Shown piece after piece: positions 21,140-32,102 of a stretch of 64,000 bases of DNA (the first letter of the stretch is position 1; each line of letters starts with the position of its first letter). The stretch lies in NCBI GenBank assembly GCA_039654915.1, contig CM077597.1, forward strand, positions 54,960,001 to 55,024,000, read 5' to 3'. The notes below the pieces were generated by a model that saw only the letters and a program-made list of their open reading frames with translations, did no database searches and was not told the DNA's origin. The position numbers and the translations under genes were made by a program. This stretch comes from Aquilaria yunnanensis. Lineage: Eukaryota > Streptophyta > Magnoliopsida > Malvales > Thymelaeaceae.

Positions 21140-21259
21140 GGGGATGCAACACGAGGACTTCCCGGCACGTCACCGATGCCAGTACTACTCTCGCCCAAGC
21201 ACGCTTAACTGCGGAGTTCTGATGGGATCCGGTGCATTAGTGCTGGTATGATCGCATCC
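21140..21259 (-). rRNA. 5S rRNA gene
   Basis: Consensus; 3' spacer a. Confidence 0.97.
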
Positions 21260-21369
21260 GTCAACCAACGCCGCTTATTTTCCATTATCCGTACCGGTCT
21301 TTTTCCCCTTCATCGTGAGGACTTCCCGGCACGTCACCGATGCCAGTACTAGACCCGAAAAAGAAAATA

Positions 21370-21489
21370 GGGGATGCAACACGAGGACTTCCCGGCACGT
21401 CACCGATGCCAGTACTACTCTCGCCCAAGCACGCTTAACTGCGGAGTTCTGATGGGATCCGGTGCATTAGTGCTGGTATGATCGCATCC
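21370..21489 (-). rRNA. 5S rRNA gene
   Basis: Consensus; 3' spacer s; promoter -9A. Confidence 0.96.
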
Positions 21490-21628
21490 GTCAACCATCG
21501 CCGCTTATTTTCCATTATCCGTACCGGTCTTTTTCCCCTTCATCGTGAGTGCTACACGTCACGAACAAACCGTGGGGCTGATAAAGTGGGAAATTTTAAT
21601 CCAGCAACTAGACCCCAAAAAGAAAATA

Positions 21629-21748
21629 GGTGATGCAACACGAGTACTTCCCGGCACGTCACCGATGCCAGTACTACTCTCGCCCAAGCACGCTTAACTG
21701 CGGAGTTCTGATGGGATCCGGTGCATTAGTGCTGGTATGATCGCATCC
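21629..21748 (-). rRNA. 5S rRNA gene, C118A + C104A variant
   Basis: Third occurrence of the double variant, 4,863 bp after the second. 3' spacer a. Confidence 0.9.
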
Positions 21749-21887
21749 GTCAACCAACGCCGCTTATTTTCCATTATCCGTACCGGTCTTTTTCCCCTTC
21801 ATCGTGAGTGCTACACGTCACGAACAAACCGTGGGGCTGATAAAGTGGGAAATTTTAATCCAGCAACTAGACCCGAAAAAGAAAATA

Positions 21888-22007
21888 GGGGATGCAACAC
21901 GAGGACTTCCCGGCACGTCACCGATGCCAGTACTACTCTCGCCCAAGCACGCTTAACTGCGGAGTTCTGATGGGATCCGGTGCATTAGTGCTGGTATGAT
22001 CGCATCC
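21888..22007 (-). rRNA. 5S rRNA gene
   Basis: Consensus; 3' spacer b. Confidence 0.97.
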
Positions 22008-22146
22008 GTCAACCAACGCCGCTTATTTTCCATTATCCGTACCGGTCTTTTTCCCCTTCATCGTGAGTGCTACACGTCACGAACAAACCGTGGGGCTGAT
22101 AAAGTGGGAAATTTTAATCCAGCAACTAGACCCCAAAAAGAAAATA

Positions 22147-22266
22147 GGGGATGCAACACGAGGACTTCCCGGCACGTCACCGATGCCAGTACTACTCTCG
22201 CCCAAGCACGCTTAACTGCGGAGTTCTGATGGGATCCGGTGCATTAGTGCTGGTATGATCGCATCC
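22147..22266 (-). rRNA. 5S rRNA gene
   Basis: Consensus; 3' spacer a. Confidence 0.97.
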
Positions 22267-22405
22267 GTCAACCAACGCCGCTTATTTTCCATTATCCGTA
22301 CCGGTCTTTTTCCCCTTCATCGTGAGTGCTACACGTCACGAACAAACCGTGGGGCTGATAAAGTGGGAAATTTTAATCCAGCAACTAGACCCCAAAAAGA
22401 AAATA

Positions 22406-22525
22406 GGGGATGCAACACGAGGACTTCCCGGCACGTCACCGATGCCAGTACTACTCTCGCCCAAGCACGCTTAACTGCGGAGTTCTGATGGGATCCGGTG
22501 CATTAGTGCTGGTATGATCGCATCC
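22406..22525 (-). rRNA. 5S rRNA gene
   Basis: Consensus; 3' spacer a. Confidence 0.97.
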
Positions 22526-22664
22526 GTCAACCAACGCCGCTTATTTTCCATTATCCGTACCGGTCTTTTTCCCCTTCATCGTGAGTGCTACACGTCACGA
22601 ACAAACCGTGGGGCTGATAAAGTGGGAAATTTTAATCCAGCAACTAGACCCCAAAAAGAAAATA

Positions 22665-22784
22665 GGGGATGCAACACGAGGACTTCCCGGCACGTCACCG
22701 ATGCCAGTACTACTCTCGCCCAAGCACGCTTAACTGCGGAGTTCTGATGGGATCCGGTGCATTAGTGCTGGTATGATCGCATCC
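22665..22784 (-). rRNA. 5S rRNA gene
   Basis: Consensus; 3' spacer a. Confidence 0.97.
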
Positions 22785-22923
22785 GTCAACCAACGCCGCT
22801 TATTTTCCATTATCCGTACCGGTCTTTTTCCCCTTCATCGTGAGTGCTACACGTCACGAACAAACCGTGGGGCTGATAAAGTGGGAAATTTTAATCCAGC
22901 AACTAGACCCCAAAAAGAAAATA

Positions 22924-23043
22924 GGGGATGCAACACGAGGACTTCCCGGCACGTCACCGATGCCAGTACTACTCTCGCCCAAGCACGCTTAACTGCGGAG
23001 TTCTGATGGGATCCGGTGCATTAGTGCTGGTATGATCGCATCC
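22924..23043 (-). rRNA. 5S rRNA gene
   Basis: Consensus; 3' spacer a. Confidence 0.97.
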
Positions 23044-23182
23044 GTCAACCAACGCCGCTTATTTTCCATTATCCGTACCGGTCTTTTTCCCCTTCATCGT
23101 GAGTGCTACACGTCACGAACAAACCGTGGGGCTGATAAAGTGGGAAATTTTAATCCAGCAACTAGACCCGAAAAAGAAAATA

Positions 23183-23302
23183 GGGGATGCAACACGAGGA
23201 CTTCCCGGCACGTCACCGATGCCAGTACTACTCTCGCCCAAGCACGCTTAACTGCGGAGTTCTGATGGGATCCGGTGCATTAGTGCTGGTATGATCGCAT
23301 CC
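23183..23302 (-). rRNA. 5S rRNA gene
   Basis: Consensus; 3' spacer b; promoter -9A. Confidence 0.97.
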
Positions 23303-23441
23303 GTCAACCATCGCCGCTTATTTTCCATTATCCGTACCGGTCTTTTTCCCCTTCATCGTGAGTGCTACACGTCACGAACAAACCGTGGGGCTGATAAAGT
23401 GGGAAATTTTAATCCAGCAACTAGACCCCAAAAAGAAAATA

Positions 23442-23561
23442 GGGGATGCAACACGAGGACTTCCCGGCACGTCACCGATGCCAGTACTACTCTCGCCCAA
23501 GCACGCTTAACTGCGGAGTTCTGATGGGATCCGGTGCATTAGTGCTGGTATGATCGCATCC
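23442..23561 (-). rRNA. 5S rRNA gene
   Basis: Consensus; 3' spacer a. Confidence 0.97.
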
Positions 23562-23700
23562 GTCAACCAACGCCGCTTATTTTCCATTATCCGTACCGGT
23601 CTTTTTCCCCTTCATCGTGAGTGCTACACGTCACGAACAAACCGTGGGGCTGATAAAGTGGGAAATTTTAATCCAGCAACTAGACCCCAAAAAGAAAATA

Positions 23701-23820
23701 GGGGATGCAACACGAGGACTTCCCGGCACGTCACCGATGCCAGTACTACTCTCGCCCAAGCACGCTTAACTGCGGAGTTCTGATGGGATCCGGTGCATTA
23801 GTGCTGGTATGATCGCATCC
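23701..23820 (-). rRNA. 5S rRNA gene
   Basis: Consensus; 3' spacer a; promoter -12A, here on a spacer that is type a rather than t at its far end. Confidence 0.97.
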
Positions 23821-23959
23821 GTCAACCAACGTCGCTTATTTTCCATTATCCGTACCGGTCTTTTTCCCCTTCATCGTGAGTGCTACACGTCACGAACAAA
23901 CCGTGGGGCTGATAAAGTGGGAAATTTTAATCCAGCAACTAGACCCCAAAAAGAAAATA

Positions 23960-24079
23960 GGGGATGCAACACGAGGACTTCCCGGCACGTCACCGATGCC
24001 AGTACTACTCTCGCCCAAGCACGCTTAACTGCGGAGTTCTGATGGGATCCGGTGCATTAGTGCTGGTATGATCGCATCC
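23960..24079 (-). rRNA. 5S rRNA gene
   Basis: Consensus; 3' spacer a. Confidence 0.97.
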
Positions 24080-24218
24080 GTCAACCAACGCCGCTTATTT
24101 TCCATTATCCGTACCGGTCTTTTTCCCCTTCATCGTGAGTGCTACACGTCACGAACAAACCGTGGGGCTGATAAAGTGGGAAATTTTAATCCAGCAACTA
24201 GACCCCAAAAAGAAAATA

Positions 24219-24338
24219 GGGGATGCAACACGAGGACTTCCCGGCACGTCACCGATGCCAGTACTACTCTCGCCCAAGCACGCTTAACTGCGGAGTTCTG
24301 ATGGGATCCGGTGCATTAGTGCTGGTATGATCGCATCC
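24219..24338 (-). rRNA. 5S rRNA gene
   Basis: Consensus; 3' spacer a. Confidence 0.97.
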
Positions 24339-24477
24339 GTCAACCAACGCCGCTTATTTTCCATTATCCGTACCGGTCTTTTTCCCCTTCATCGTGAGTG
24401 CTACACGTCACGAACAAACCGTGGGGCTGATAAAGTGGGAAATTTTAATCCAGCAACTAGACCCGAAAAAGAAAATA

Positions 24478-24597
24478 GGGGATGCAACACGAGGACTTCC
24501 CGACACGTCACCGATGCCAGTACTACTCTCGCCCAAGCACGCTTAACTGCGGAGTTCTGATGGGATCCGGTGCATTAGTGCTGGTATGATCGCATCC
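24478..24597 (-). rRNA. 5S rRNA gene, C95T variant
   Basis: C95T turns the helix IV pair G81-C95 into a G-U wobble. 3' spacer b; 5' side is an s spacer. Confidence 0.95.
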
Positions 24598-24707
24598 GTC
24601 AACCAACGCCGCTTATTTTCCATTATCCGTACCGGTCTTTTTCCCCTTCATCGTGAGGACTTCCCGGCACGTCACCGATGCCAGTACTAGACCCGAAAAA
24701 GAAAATA

Positions 24708-24827
24708 GGGGATGCAACACGAGGACTTCCCGGCACGTCACCGATGCCAGTACTACTCTCGCCCAAGCACGCTTAACTGCGGAGTTCTGATGGGATCCGG
24801 TGCATTAGTGCTGGTATGATCGCATCC
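24708..24827 (-). rRNA. 5S rRNA gene
   Basis: Consensus; 3' spacer s; promoter -9A. Confidence 0.96.
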
Positions 24828-24966
24828 GTCAACCATCGCCGCTTATTTTCCATTATCCGTACCGGTCTTTTTCCCCTTCATCGTGAGTGCTACACGTCAC
24901 GAACAAACCGTGGGGCTGATAAAGTGGGAAATTTTAATCCAGCAACTAGACCCCAAAAAGAAAATA

Positions 24967-25086
24967 GGTGATGCAACACGAGGACTTCCCGGCACGTCAC
25001 CGATGCCAGTACTACTCTCGCCCAAGCACGCTTAACTGCGGAGTTCTGATGGGATCCGGTGCATTAGTGCTGGTATGATCGCATCC
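24967..25086 (-). rRNA. 5S rRNA gene, C118A variant
   Basis: C118A only; 3' spacer a. Confidence 0.92.
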
Positions 25087-25225
25087 GTCAACCAACGCCG
25101 CTTATTTTCCATTATCCGTACCGGTCTTTTTCCCCTTCATCGTGAGTGCTACACGTCACGAACAAACCGTGGGGCTGATAAAGTGGGAAATTTTAATCCA
25201 GCAACTAGACCCGAAAAAGAAAATA

Positions 25226-25345
25226 GGGGATGCAACACGAGGACTTCCCGGCACGTCACCGATGCCAGTACTACTCTCGCCCAAGCACGCTTAACTGCGG
25301 AGTTCTGATGGGATCCGGTGCATTAGTGCTGGTATGATCGCATCC
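25226..25345 (-). rRNA. 5S rRNA gene
   Basis: Consensus; 3' spacer b. Confidence 0.97.
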
Positions 25346-25484
25346 GTCAACCAACGCCGCTTATTTTCCATTATCCGTACCGGTCTTTTTCCCCTTCATC
25401 GTGAGTGCTACACGTCACGAACAAACCGTGGGGCTGATAAAGTGGGAAATTTTAATCCAGCAACTAGACCCCAAAAAGAAAATA

Positions 25485-25604
25485 GGGGATGCAACACGAG
25501 GACTTCCCGGCACGTCACCGATGCCAGTACTACTCTCGCCCAAGCACGCTTAACTGCGGAGTTCTGATGGGATCCGGTGCATTAGTGCTGGTATGATCGC
25601 ATCC
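25485..25604 (-). rRNA. 5S rRNA gene
   Basis: Consensus; 3' spacer a. Confidence 0.97.
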
Positions 25605-25743
25605 GTCAACCAACGCCGCTTATTTTCCATTATCCGTACCGGTCTTTTTCCCCTTCATCGTGAGTGCTACACGTCACGAACAAACCGTGGGGCTGATAAA
25701 GTGGGAAATTTTAATCCAGCAACTAGACCCGAAAAAGAAAATA

Positions 25744-25863
25744 GGGGATGCAACACGAGGACTTCCCGGCACGTCACCGATGCCAGTACTACTCTCGCCC
25801 AAGCACGCTTAACTGCGGAGTTCTGATGGGATCCGGTGCATTAGTGCTGGTATGATCGCATCC
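25744..25863 (-). rRNA. 5S rRNA gene
   Basis: Consensus; 3' spacer b. Confidence 0.97.
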
Positions 25864-26002
25864 GTCAACCAACGCCGCTTATTTTCCATTATCCGTACCG
25901 GTCTTTTTCCCCTTCATCGTGAGTGCTACACGTCACGAACAAACCGTGGGGCTGATAAAGTGGGAAATTTTAATCCAGCAACTAGACCCCAAAAAGAAAA
26001 TA

Positions 26003-26122
26003 GGGGATGCAACACGAGGACTTCCCGGCACGTCACCGATGCCAGTACTACTCTCGCCCAAGCACGCTTAACTGCGGAGTTCTGATGGGATCCGGTGCAT
26101 TAGTGCTGGTATGATCGCATCC
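26003..26122 (-). rRNA. 5S rRNA gene
   Basis: Consensus; 3' spacer a. Confidence 0.97.
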
Positions 26123-26261
26123 GTCAACCAACGCCGCTTATTTTCCATTATCCGTACCGGTCTTTTTCCCCTTCATCGTGAGTGCTACACGTCACGAACA
26201 AACCGTGGGGCTGATAAAGTGGGAAATTTTAATCCAGCAACTAGACCCGAAAAAGAAAATA

Positions 26262-26381
26262 GGGGATGCAACACGAGGACTTCCCGACACGTCACCGATG
26301 CCAGTACTACTCTCGCCCAAGCACGCTTAACTGCGGAGTTCTGATGGGATCCGGTGCATTAGTGCTGGTATGATCGCATCC
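26262..26381 (-). rRNA. 5S rRNA gene, C95T variant
   Basis: C95T; 3' spacer b; 5' side is an s spacer. Confidence 0.95.
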
Positions 26382-26491
26382 GTCAACCAACGCCGCTTAT
26401 TTTCCATTATCCGTACCGGTCTTTTTCCCCTTCATCGTGAGGACTTCCCGGCACGTCACCGATGCCAGTACTAGACCCGAAAAAGAAAATA

Positions 26492-26611
26492 GGGGATGCA
26501 ACACGAGGACTTCCCGGCACGTCACCGATGCCAGTACTACTCTCGCCCAAGCACGCTTAACTGCGGAGTTCTGATGGGATCCGGTGCATTAGTGCTGGTA
26601 TGATCGCATCC
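26492..26611 (-). rRNA. 5S rRNA gene
   Basis: Consensus; 3' spacer s; promoter -9A. Confidence 0.96.
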
Positions 26612-26750
26612 GTCAACCATCGCCGCTTATTTTCCATTATCCGTACCGGTCTTTTTCCCCTTCATCGTGAGTGCTACACGTCACGAACAAACCGTGGGGC
26701 TGATAAAGTGGGAAATTTTAATCCAGCAACTAGACCCCAAAAAGAAAATA

Positions 26751-26870
26751 GGGGATGCAACACGAGGACTTCCCGGCACGTCACCGATGCCAGTACTACT
26801 CTCGCCCAAGCACGCTTAACTGCGGAGTTCTGATGGGATCCGGTGCATTAGTGCTGGTATGATCGCATCC
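26751..26870 (-). rRNA. 5S rRNA gene
   Basis: Consensus, without the C118A usually found at this place in the s-spacer context; 3' spacer a. Confidence 0.97.
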
Positions 26871-27009
26871 GTCAACCAACGCCGCTTATTTTCCATTATC
26901 CGTACCGGTCTTTTTCCCCTTCATCGTGAGTGCTACACGTCACGAACAAACCGTGGGGCTGATAAAGTGGGAAATTTTAATCCAGCAACTAGACCCGAAA
27001 AAGAAAATA

Positions 27010-27129
27010 GGGGATGCAACACGAGGACTTCCCGACACGTCACCGATGCCAGTACTACTCTCGCCCAAGCACGCTTAACTGCGGAGTTCTGATGGGATCC
27101 GGTGCATTAGTGCTGGTATGATCGCATCC
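27010..27129 (-). rRNA. 5S rRNA gene, C95T variant
   Basis: C95T; 3' spacer b. Confidence 0.95.
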
Positions 27130-27239
27130 GTCAACCAACGCCGCTTATTTTCCATTATCCGTACCGGTCTTTTTCCCCTTCATCGTGAGGACTTCCCGGC
27201 ACGTCACCGATGCCAGTACTAGACCCGAAAAAGAAAATA

Positions 27240-27359
27240 GGGGATGCAACACGAGGACTTCCCGGCACGTCACCGATGCCAGTACTACTCTCGCCCAAGC
27301 ACGCTTAACTGCGGAGTTCTGATGGGATCCGGTGCATTAGTGCTGGTATGATCGCATCC
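27240..27359 (-). rRNA. 5S rRNA gene
   Basis: Consensus; 3' spacer s; promoter -9A. Confidence 0.96.
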
Positions 27360-27498
27360 GTCAACCATCGCCGCTTATTTTCCATTATCCGTACCGGTCT
27401 TTTTCCCCTTCATCGTGAGTGCTACACGTCACGAACAAACCGTGGGGCTGATAAAGTGGGAAATTTTAATCCAGCAACTAGACCCCAAAAAGAAAATA

Positions 27499-27618
27499 GG
27501 TGATGCAACACGAGGACTTCCCGGCACGTCACCGATGCCAGTACTACTCTCGCCCAAGCACGCTTAACTGCGGAGTTCTGATGGGATCCGGTGCATTAGT
27601 GCTGGTATGATCGCATCC
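27499..27618 (-). rRNA. 5S rRNA gene, C118A variant
   Basis: C118A only; 3' spacer a. Confidence 0.92.
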
Positions 27619-27757
27619 GTCAACCAACGCCGCTTATTTTCCATTATCCGTACCGGTCTTTTTCCCCTTCATCGTGAGTGCTACACGTCACGAACAAACC
27701 GTGGGGCTGATAAAGTGGGAAATTTTAATCCAGCAACTAGACCCGAAAAAGAAAATA

Positions 27758-27877
27758 GGGGATGCAACACGAGGACTTCCCGGCACGTCACCGATGCCAG
27801 TACTACTCTCGCCCAAGCACGCTTAACTGCGGAGTTCTGATGGGATCCGGTGCATTAGTGCTGGTATGATCGCATCC
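27758..27877 (-). rRNA. 5S rRNA gene
   Basis: Consensus; 3' spacer b. Confidence 0.97.
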
Positions 27878-28016
27878 GTCAACCAACGCCGCTTATTTTC
27901 CATTATCCGTACCGGTCTTTTTCCCCTTCATCGTGAGTGCTACACGTCACGAACAAACCGTGGGGCTGATAAAGTGGGAAATTTTAATCCAGCAACTAGA
28001 CCCCAAAAAGAAAATA

Positions 28017-28136
28017 GGGGATGCAACACGAGGACTTCCCGGCACGTCACCGATGCCAGTACTACTCTCGCCCAAGCACGCTTAACTGCGGAGTTCTGAT
28101 GGGATCCGGTGCATTAGTGCTGGTATGATCGCATCC
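28017..28136 (-). rRNA. 5S rRNA gene
   Basis: Consensus; 3' spacer a. Confidence 0.97.
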
Positions 28137-28275
28137 GTCAACCAACGCCGCTTATTTTCCATTATCCGTACCGGTCTTTTTCCCCTTCATCGTGAGTGCT
28201 ACACGTCACGAACAAACCGTGGGGCTGATAAAGTGGGAAATTTTAATCCAGCAACTAGACCCCAAAAAGAAAATA

Positions 28276-28395
28276 GGGGATGCAACACGAGGACTTCCCG
28301 GCACGTCACCGATGCCAGTACTACTCTCGCCCAAGCACGCTTAACTGCGGAGTTCTGATGGGATCCGGTGCATTAGTGCTGGTATGATCGCATCC
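28276..28395 (-). rRNA. 5S rRNA gene
   Basis: Consensus; 3' spacer a. Confidence 0.97.
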
Positions 28396-28534
28396 GTCAA
28401 CCAACGCCGCTTATTTTCCATTATCCGTACCGGTCTTTTTCCCCTTCATCGTGAGTGCTACACGTCACGAACAAACCGTGGGGCTGATAAAGTGGGAAAT
28501 TTTAATCCAGCAACTAGACCCGAAAAAGAAAATA

Positions 28535-28654
28535 GGGGATGCAACACGAGGACTTCCCGGCACGTCACCGATGCCAGTACTACTCTCGCCCAAGCACGCT
28601 TAACTGCGGAGTTCTGATGGGATCCGGTGCATTAGTGCTGGTATGATCGCATCC
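28535..28654 (-). rRNA. 5S rRNA gene
   Basis: Consensus; 3' spacer b. Confidence 0.97.
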
Positions 28655-28793
28655 GTCAACCAACGCCGCTTATTTTCCATTATCCGTACCGGTCTTTTTC
28701 CCCTTCATCGTGAGTGCTACACGTCACGAACAAACCGTGGGGCTGATAAAGTGGGAAATTTTAATCCAGCAACTAGACCCCAAAAAGAAAATA

Positions 28794-28913
28794 GGGGATG
28801 CAACACGAGGACTTCCCGGCACGTCACCGATGCCAGTACTACTCTCGCCCAAGCACGCTTAACTGCGGAGTTCTGATGGGATCCGGTGCATTAGTGCTGG
28901 TATGATCGCATCC
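28794..28913 (-). rRNA. 5S rRNA gene
   Basis: Consensus; 3' spacer a. Confidence 0.97.
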
Positions 28914-29052
28914 GTCAACCAACGCCGCTTATTTTCCATTATCCGTACCGGTCTTTTTCCCCTTCATCGTGAGTGCTACACGTCACGAACAAACCGTGGG
29001 GCTGATAAAGTGGGAAATTTTAATCCAGCAACTAGACCCGAAAAAGAAAATA

Positions 29053-29172
29053 GGGGATGCAACACGAGGACTTCCCGACACGTCACCGATGCCAGTACTA
29101 CTCTCGCCCAAGCACGCTTAACTGCGGAGTTCTGATGGGATCCGGTGCATTAGTGCTGGTATGATCGCATCC
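29053..29172 (-). rRNA. 5S rRNA gene, C95T variant
   Basis: C95T; 3' spacer b. Confidence 0.95.
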
Positions 29173-29282
29173 GTCAACCAACGCCGCTTATTTTCCATTA
29201 TCCGTACCGGTCTTTTTCCCCTTCATCGTGAGGACTTCCCGGCACGTCACCGATGCCAGTACTAGACCCGAAAAAGAAAATA

Positions 29283-29402
29283 GGGGATGCAACACGAGGA
29301 CTTCCCGGCACGTCACCGATGCCAGTACTACTCTCGCCCAAGCACGCTTAACTGCGGAGTTCTGATGGGATCCGGTGCATTAGTGCTGGTATGATCGCAT
29401 CC
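29283..29402 (-). rRNA. 5S rRNA gene
   Basis: Consensus; 3' spacer s; promoter -9A. Confidence 0.96.
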
Positions 29403-29541
29403 GTCAACCATCGCCGCTTATTTTCCATTATCCGTACCGGTCTTTTTCCCCTTCATCGTGAGTGCTACACGTCACGAACAAACCGTGGGGCTGATAAAGT
29501 GGGAAATTTTAATCCAGCAACTAGACCCCAAAAAGAAAATA

Positions 29542-29661
29542 GGGGATGCAACACGAGGACTTCCCGGCACGTCACCGATGCCAGTACTACTCTCGCCCAA
29601 GCACGCTTAACTGCGGAGTTCTGATGGGATCCGGTGCATTAGTGCTGGTATGATCGCATCC
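29542..29661 (-). rRNA. 5S rRNA gene
   Basis: Consensus; 3' spacer a; matches the gene at 26751 one 2,791-bp period earlier. Confidence 0.97.
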
Positions 29662-29800
29662 GTCAACCAACGCCGCTTATTTTCCATTATCCGTACCGGT
29701 CTTTTTCCCCTTCATCGTGAGTGCTACACGTCACGAACAAACCGTGGGGCTGATAAAGTGGGAAATTTTAATCCAGCAACTAGACCCGAAAAAGAAAATA

Positions 29801-29920
29801 GGGGATGCAACACGAGGACTTCCCGACACGTCACCGATGCCAGTACTACTCTCGCCCAAGCACGCTTAACTGCGGAGTTCTGATGGGATCCGGTGCATTA
29901 GTGCTGGTATGATCGCATCC
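29801..29920 (-). rRNA. 5S rRNA gene, C95T variant
   Basis: C95T; 3' spacer b. Last C95T copy I found. Confidence 0.95.
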
Positions 29921-30030
29921 GTCAACCAACGCCGCTTATTTTCCATTATCCGTACCGGTCTTTTTCCCCTTCATCGTGAGGACTTCCCGGCACGTCACCG
30001 ATGCCAGTACTAGACCCGAAAAAGAAAATA

Positions 30031-30150
30031 GGGGATGCAACACGAGGACTTCCCGGCACGTCACCGATGCCAGTACTACTCTCGCCCAAGCACGCTTAAC
30101 TGCGGAGTTCTGATGGGATCCGGTGCATTAGTGCTGGTATGATCGCATCC
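30031..30150 (-). rRNA. 5S rRNA gene
   Basis: Consensus; 3' spacer s; promoter -9A. Confidence 0.96.
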
Positions 30151-30289
30151 GTCAACCATCGCCGCTTATTTTCCATTATCCGTACCGGTCTTTTTCCCCT
30201 TCATCGTGAGTGCTACACGTCACGAACAAACCGTGGGGCTGATAAAGTGGGAAATTTTAATCCAGCAACTAGACCCCAAAAAGAAAATA

Positions 30290-30409
30290 GGTGATGCAAC
30301 ACGAGGACTTCCCGGCACGTCACCGATGCCAGTACTACTCTCGCCCAAGCACGCTTAACTGCGGAGTTCTGATGGGATCCGGTGCATTAGTGCTGGTATG
30401 ATCGCATCC
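30290..30409 (-). rRNA. 5S rRNA gene, C118A variant
   Basis: C118A only; 3' spacer a. Last C118A copy I found. Confidence 0.92.
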
Positions 30410-30548
30410 GTCAACCAACGCCGCTTATTTTCCATTATCCGTACCGGTCTTTTTCCCCTTCATCGTGAGTGCTACACGTCACGAACAAACCGTGGGGCTG
30501 ATAAAGTGGGAAATTTTAATCCAGCAACTAGACCCGAAAAAGAAAATA

Positions 30549-30668
30549 GGGGATGCAACACGAGGACTTCCCGGCACGTCACCGATGCCAGTACTACTCT
30601 CGCCCAAGCACGCTTAACTGCGGAGTTCTGATGGGATCCGGTGCATTAGTGCTGGTATGATCGCATCC
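30549..30668 (-). rRNA. 5S rRNA gene
   Basis: Consensus; 3' spacer b. Confidence 0.97.
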
Positions 30669-30807
30669 GTCAACCAACGCCGCTTATTTTCCATTATCCG
30701 TACCGGTCTTTTTCCCCTTCATCGTGAGTGCTACACGTCACGAACAAACCGTGGGGCTGATAAAGTGGGAAATTTTAATCCAGCAACTAGACCCCAAAAA
30801 GAAAATA

Positions 30808-30927
30808 GGGGATGCAACACGAGGACTTCCCGGCACGTCACCGATGCCAGTACTACTCTCGCCCAAGCACGCTTAACTGCGGAGTTCTGATGGGATCCGG
30901 TGCATTAGTGCTGGTATGATCGCATCC
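30808..30927 (-). rRNA. 5S rRNA gene
   Basis: Consensus; 3' spacer a. Confidence 0.97.
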
Positions 30928-31066
30928 GTCAACCAACGCCGCTTATTTTCCATTATCCGTACCGGTCTTTTTCCCCTTCATCGTGAGTGCTACACGTCAC
31001 GAACAAACCGTGGGGCTGATAAAGTGGGAAATTTTAATCCAGCAACTAGACCCCAAAAAGAAAATA

Positions 31067-31186
31067 GGGGATGCAACACGAGGACTTCCCGGCACGTCAC
31101 CGATGCCAGTACTACTCTCGCCCAAGCACGCTTAACTGCGGAGTTCTGATGGGATCCGGTGCATTAGTGCTGGTATGATCGCATCC
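31067..31186 (-). rRNA. 5S rRNA gene
   Basis: Consensus; 3' spacer a. Confidence 0.97.
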
Positions 31187-31325
31187 GTCAACCAACGCCG
31201 CTTATTTTCCATTATCCGTACCGGTCTTTTTCCCCTTCATCGTGAGTGCTACACGTCACGAACAAACCGTGGGGCTGATAAAGTGGGAAATTTTAATCCA
31301 GCAACTAGACCCGAAAAAGAAAATA

Positions 31326-31445
31326 GGGGATGCAACACGAGGACTTCCCGGCACGTCACCGATGCCAGTACTACTCTCGCCCAAGCACGCTTAACTGCGG
31401 AGTTCTGATGGGATCCGGTGCATTAGTGCTGGTATGATCGCATCC
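31326..31445 (-). rRNA. 5S rRNA gene
   Basis: Consensus; 3' spacer b. Confidence 0.97.
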
Positions 31446-31584
31446 GTCAACCAACGCCGCTTATTTTCCATTATCCGTACCGGTCTTTTTCCCCTTCATC
31501 GTGAGTGCTACACGTCACGAACAAACCGTGGGGCTGATAAAGTGGGAAATTTTAATCCAGCAACTAGACCCCAAAAAGAAAATA

Positions 31585-31704
31585 GGGGATGCAACACGAG
31601 GACTTCCCGGCACGTCACCGATGCCAGTACTACTCTCGCCCAAGCACGCTTAACTGCGGAGTTCTGATGGGATCCGGTGCATTAGTGCTGGTATGATCGC
31701 ATCC
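31585..31704 (-). rRNA. 5S rRNA gene
   Basis: Consensus; 3' spacer a. Confidence 0.97.
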
Positions 31705-31843
31705 GTCAACCAACGCCGCTTATTTTCCATTATCCGTACCGGTCTTTTTCCCCTTCATCGTGAGTGCTACACGTCACGAACAAACCGTGGGGCTGATAAA
31801 GTGGGAAATTTTAATCCAGCAACTAGACCCCAAAAAGAAAATA

Positions 31844-31963
31844 GGGGATGCAACACGAGGACTTCCCGGCACGTCACCGATGCCAGTACTACTCTCGCCC
31901 AAGCACGCTTAACTGCGGAGTTCTGATGGGATCCGGTGCATTAGTGCTGGTATGATCGCATCC
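31844..31963 (-). rRNA. 5S rRNA gene
   Basis: Consensus; 3' spacer a. Confidence 0.97.
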
Positions 31964-32102
31964 GTCAACCAACGCCGCTTATTTTCCATTATCCGTACCG
32001 GTCTTTTTCCCCTTCATCGTGAGTGCTACACGTCACGAACAAACCGTGGGGCTGATAAAGTGGGAAATTTTAATCCAGCAACTAGACCCGAAAAAGAAAA
32101 TA

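Larger units (their letters stand above)
16385..21247. repeat. Higher-order repeat, 4,863 bp, copy 2
   Basis: Repeats copy 1 unit for unit: s spacers at 16.5 and 18.5 kb, C118A+C104A gene at 16766, C118A gene at 18809, -9A promoter at the gene ending 19705, and the same a/b spacer order. I noticed no difference from copy 1, so the duplication is recent or has been homogenised. Confidence 0.88.
21248..23290. repeat. Higher-order repeat, partial third copy
   Basis: Follows the start of the 4,863-bp repeat (s spacer, C118A+C104A gene, then b,a,a,a,a,b spacers). It then jumps to the state found 1,266 bp further along the repeat, at the -9A gene with a type a spacer. This is what unequal crossing-over or deletion between two b-type units would leave. 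Confidence 0.75.
26370..29160. repeat. Higher-order repeat, 2,791 bp, copy 1
   Basis: Contains three 230-bp steps (s spacers at 26439, 27187 and, at the junction with the next copy, 29230). Its marks are C95T genes at 26262 and 27010, a -9A gene without C118A at its neighbour, then a C118A gene at 27499. The next 2,791 bp repeat this order. Confidence 0.82.
29161..31951. repeat. Higher-order repeat, 2,791 bp, copy 2
   Basis: Repeats the previous segment: s spacers at 29230 and 29978, C95T genes at 29053 and 29801, C118A gene at 30290, spacer order b,a,a,b,a. It departs in the last unit, near 31.7 kb, where an a spacer replaces the b spacer and no C95T gene follows. Confidence 0.78.
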
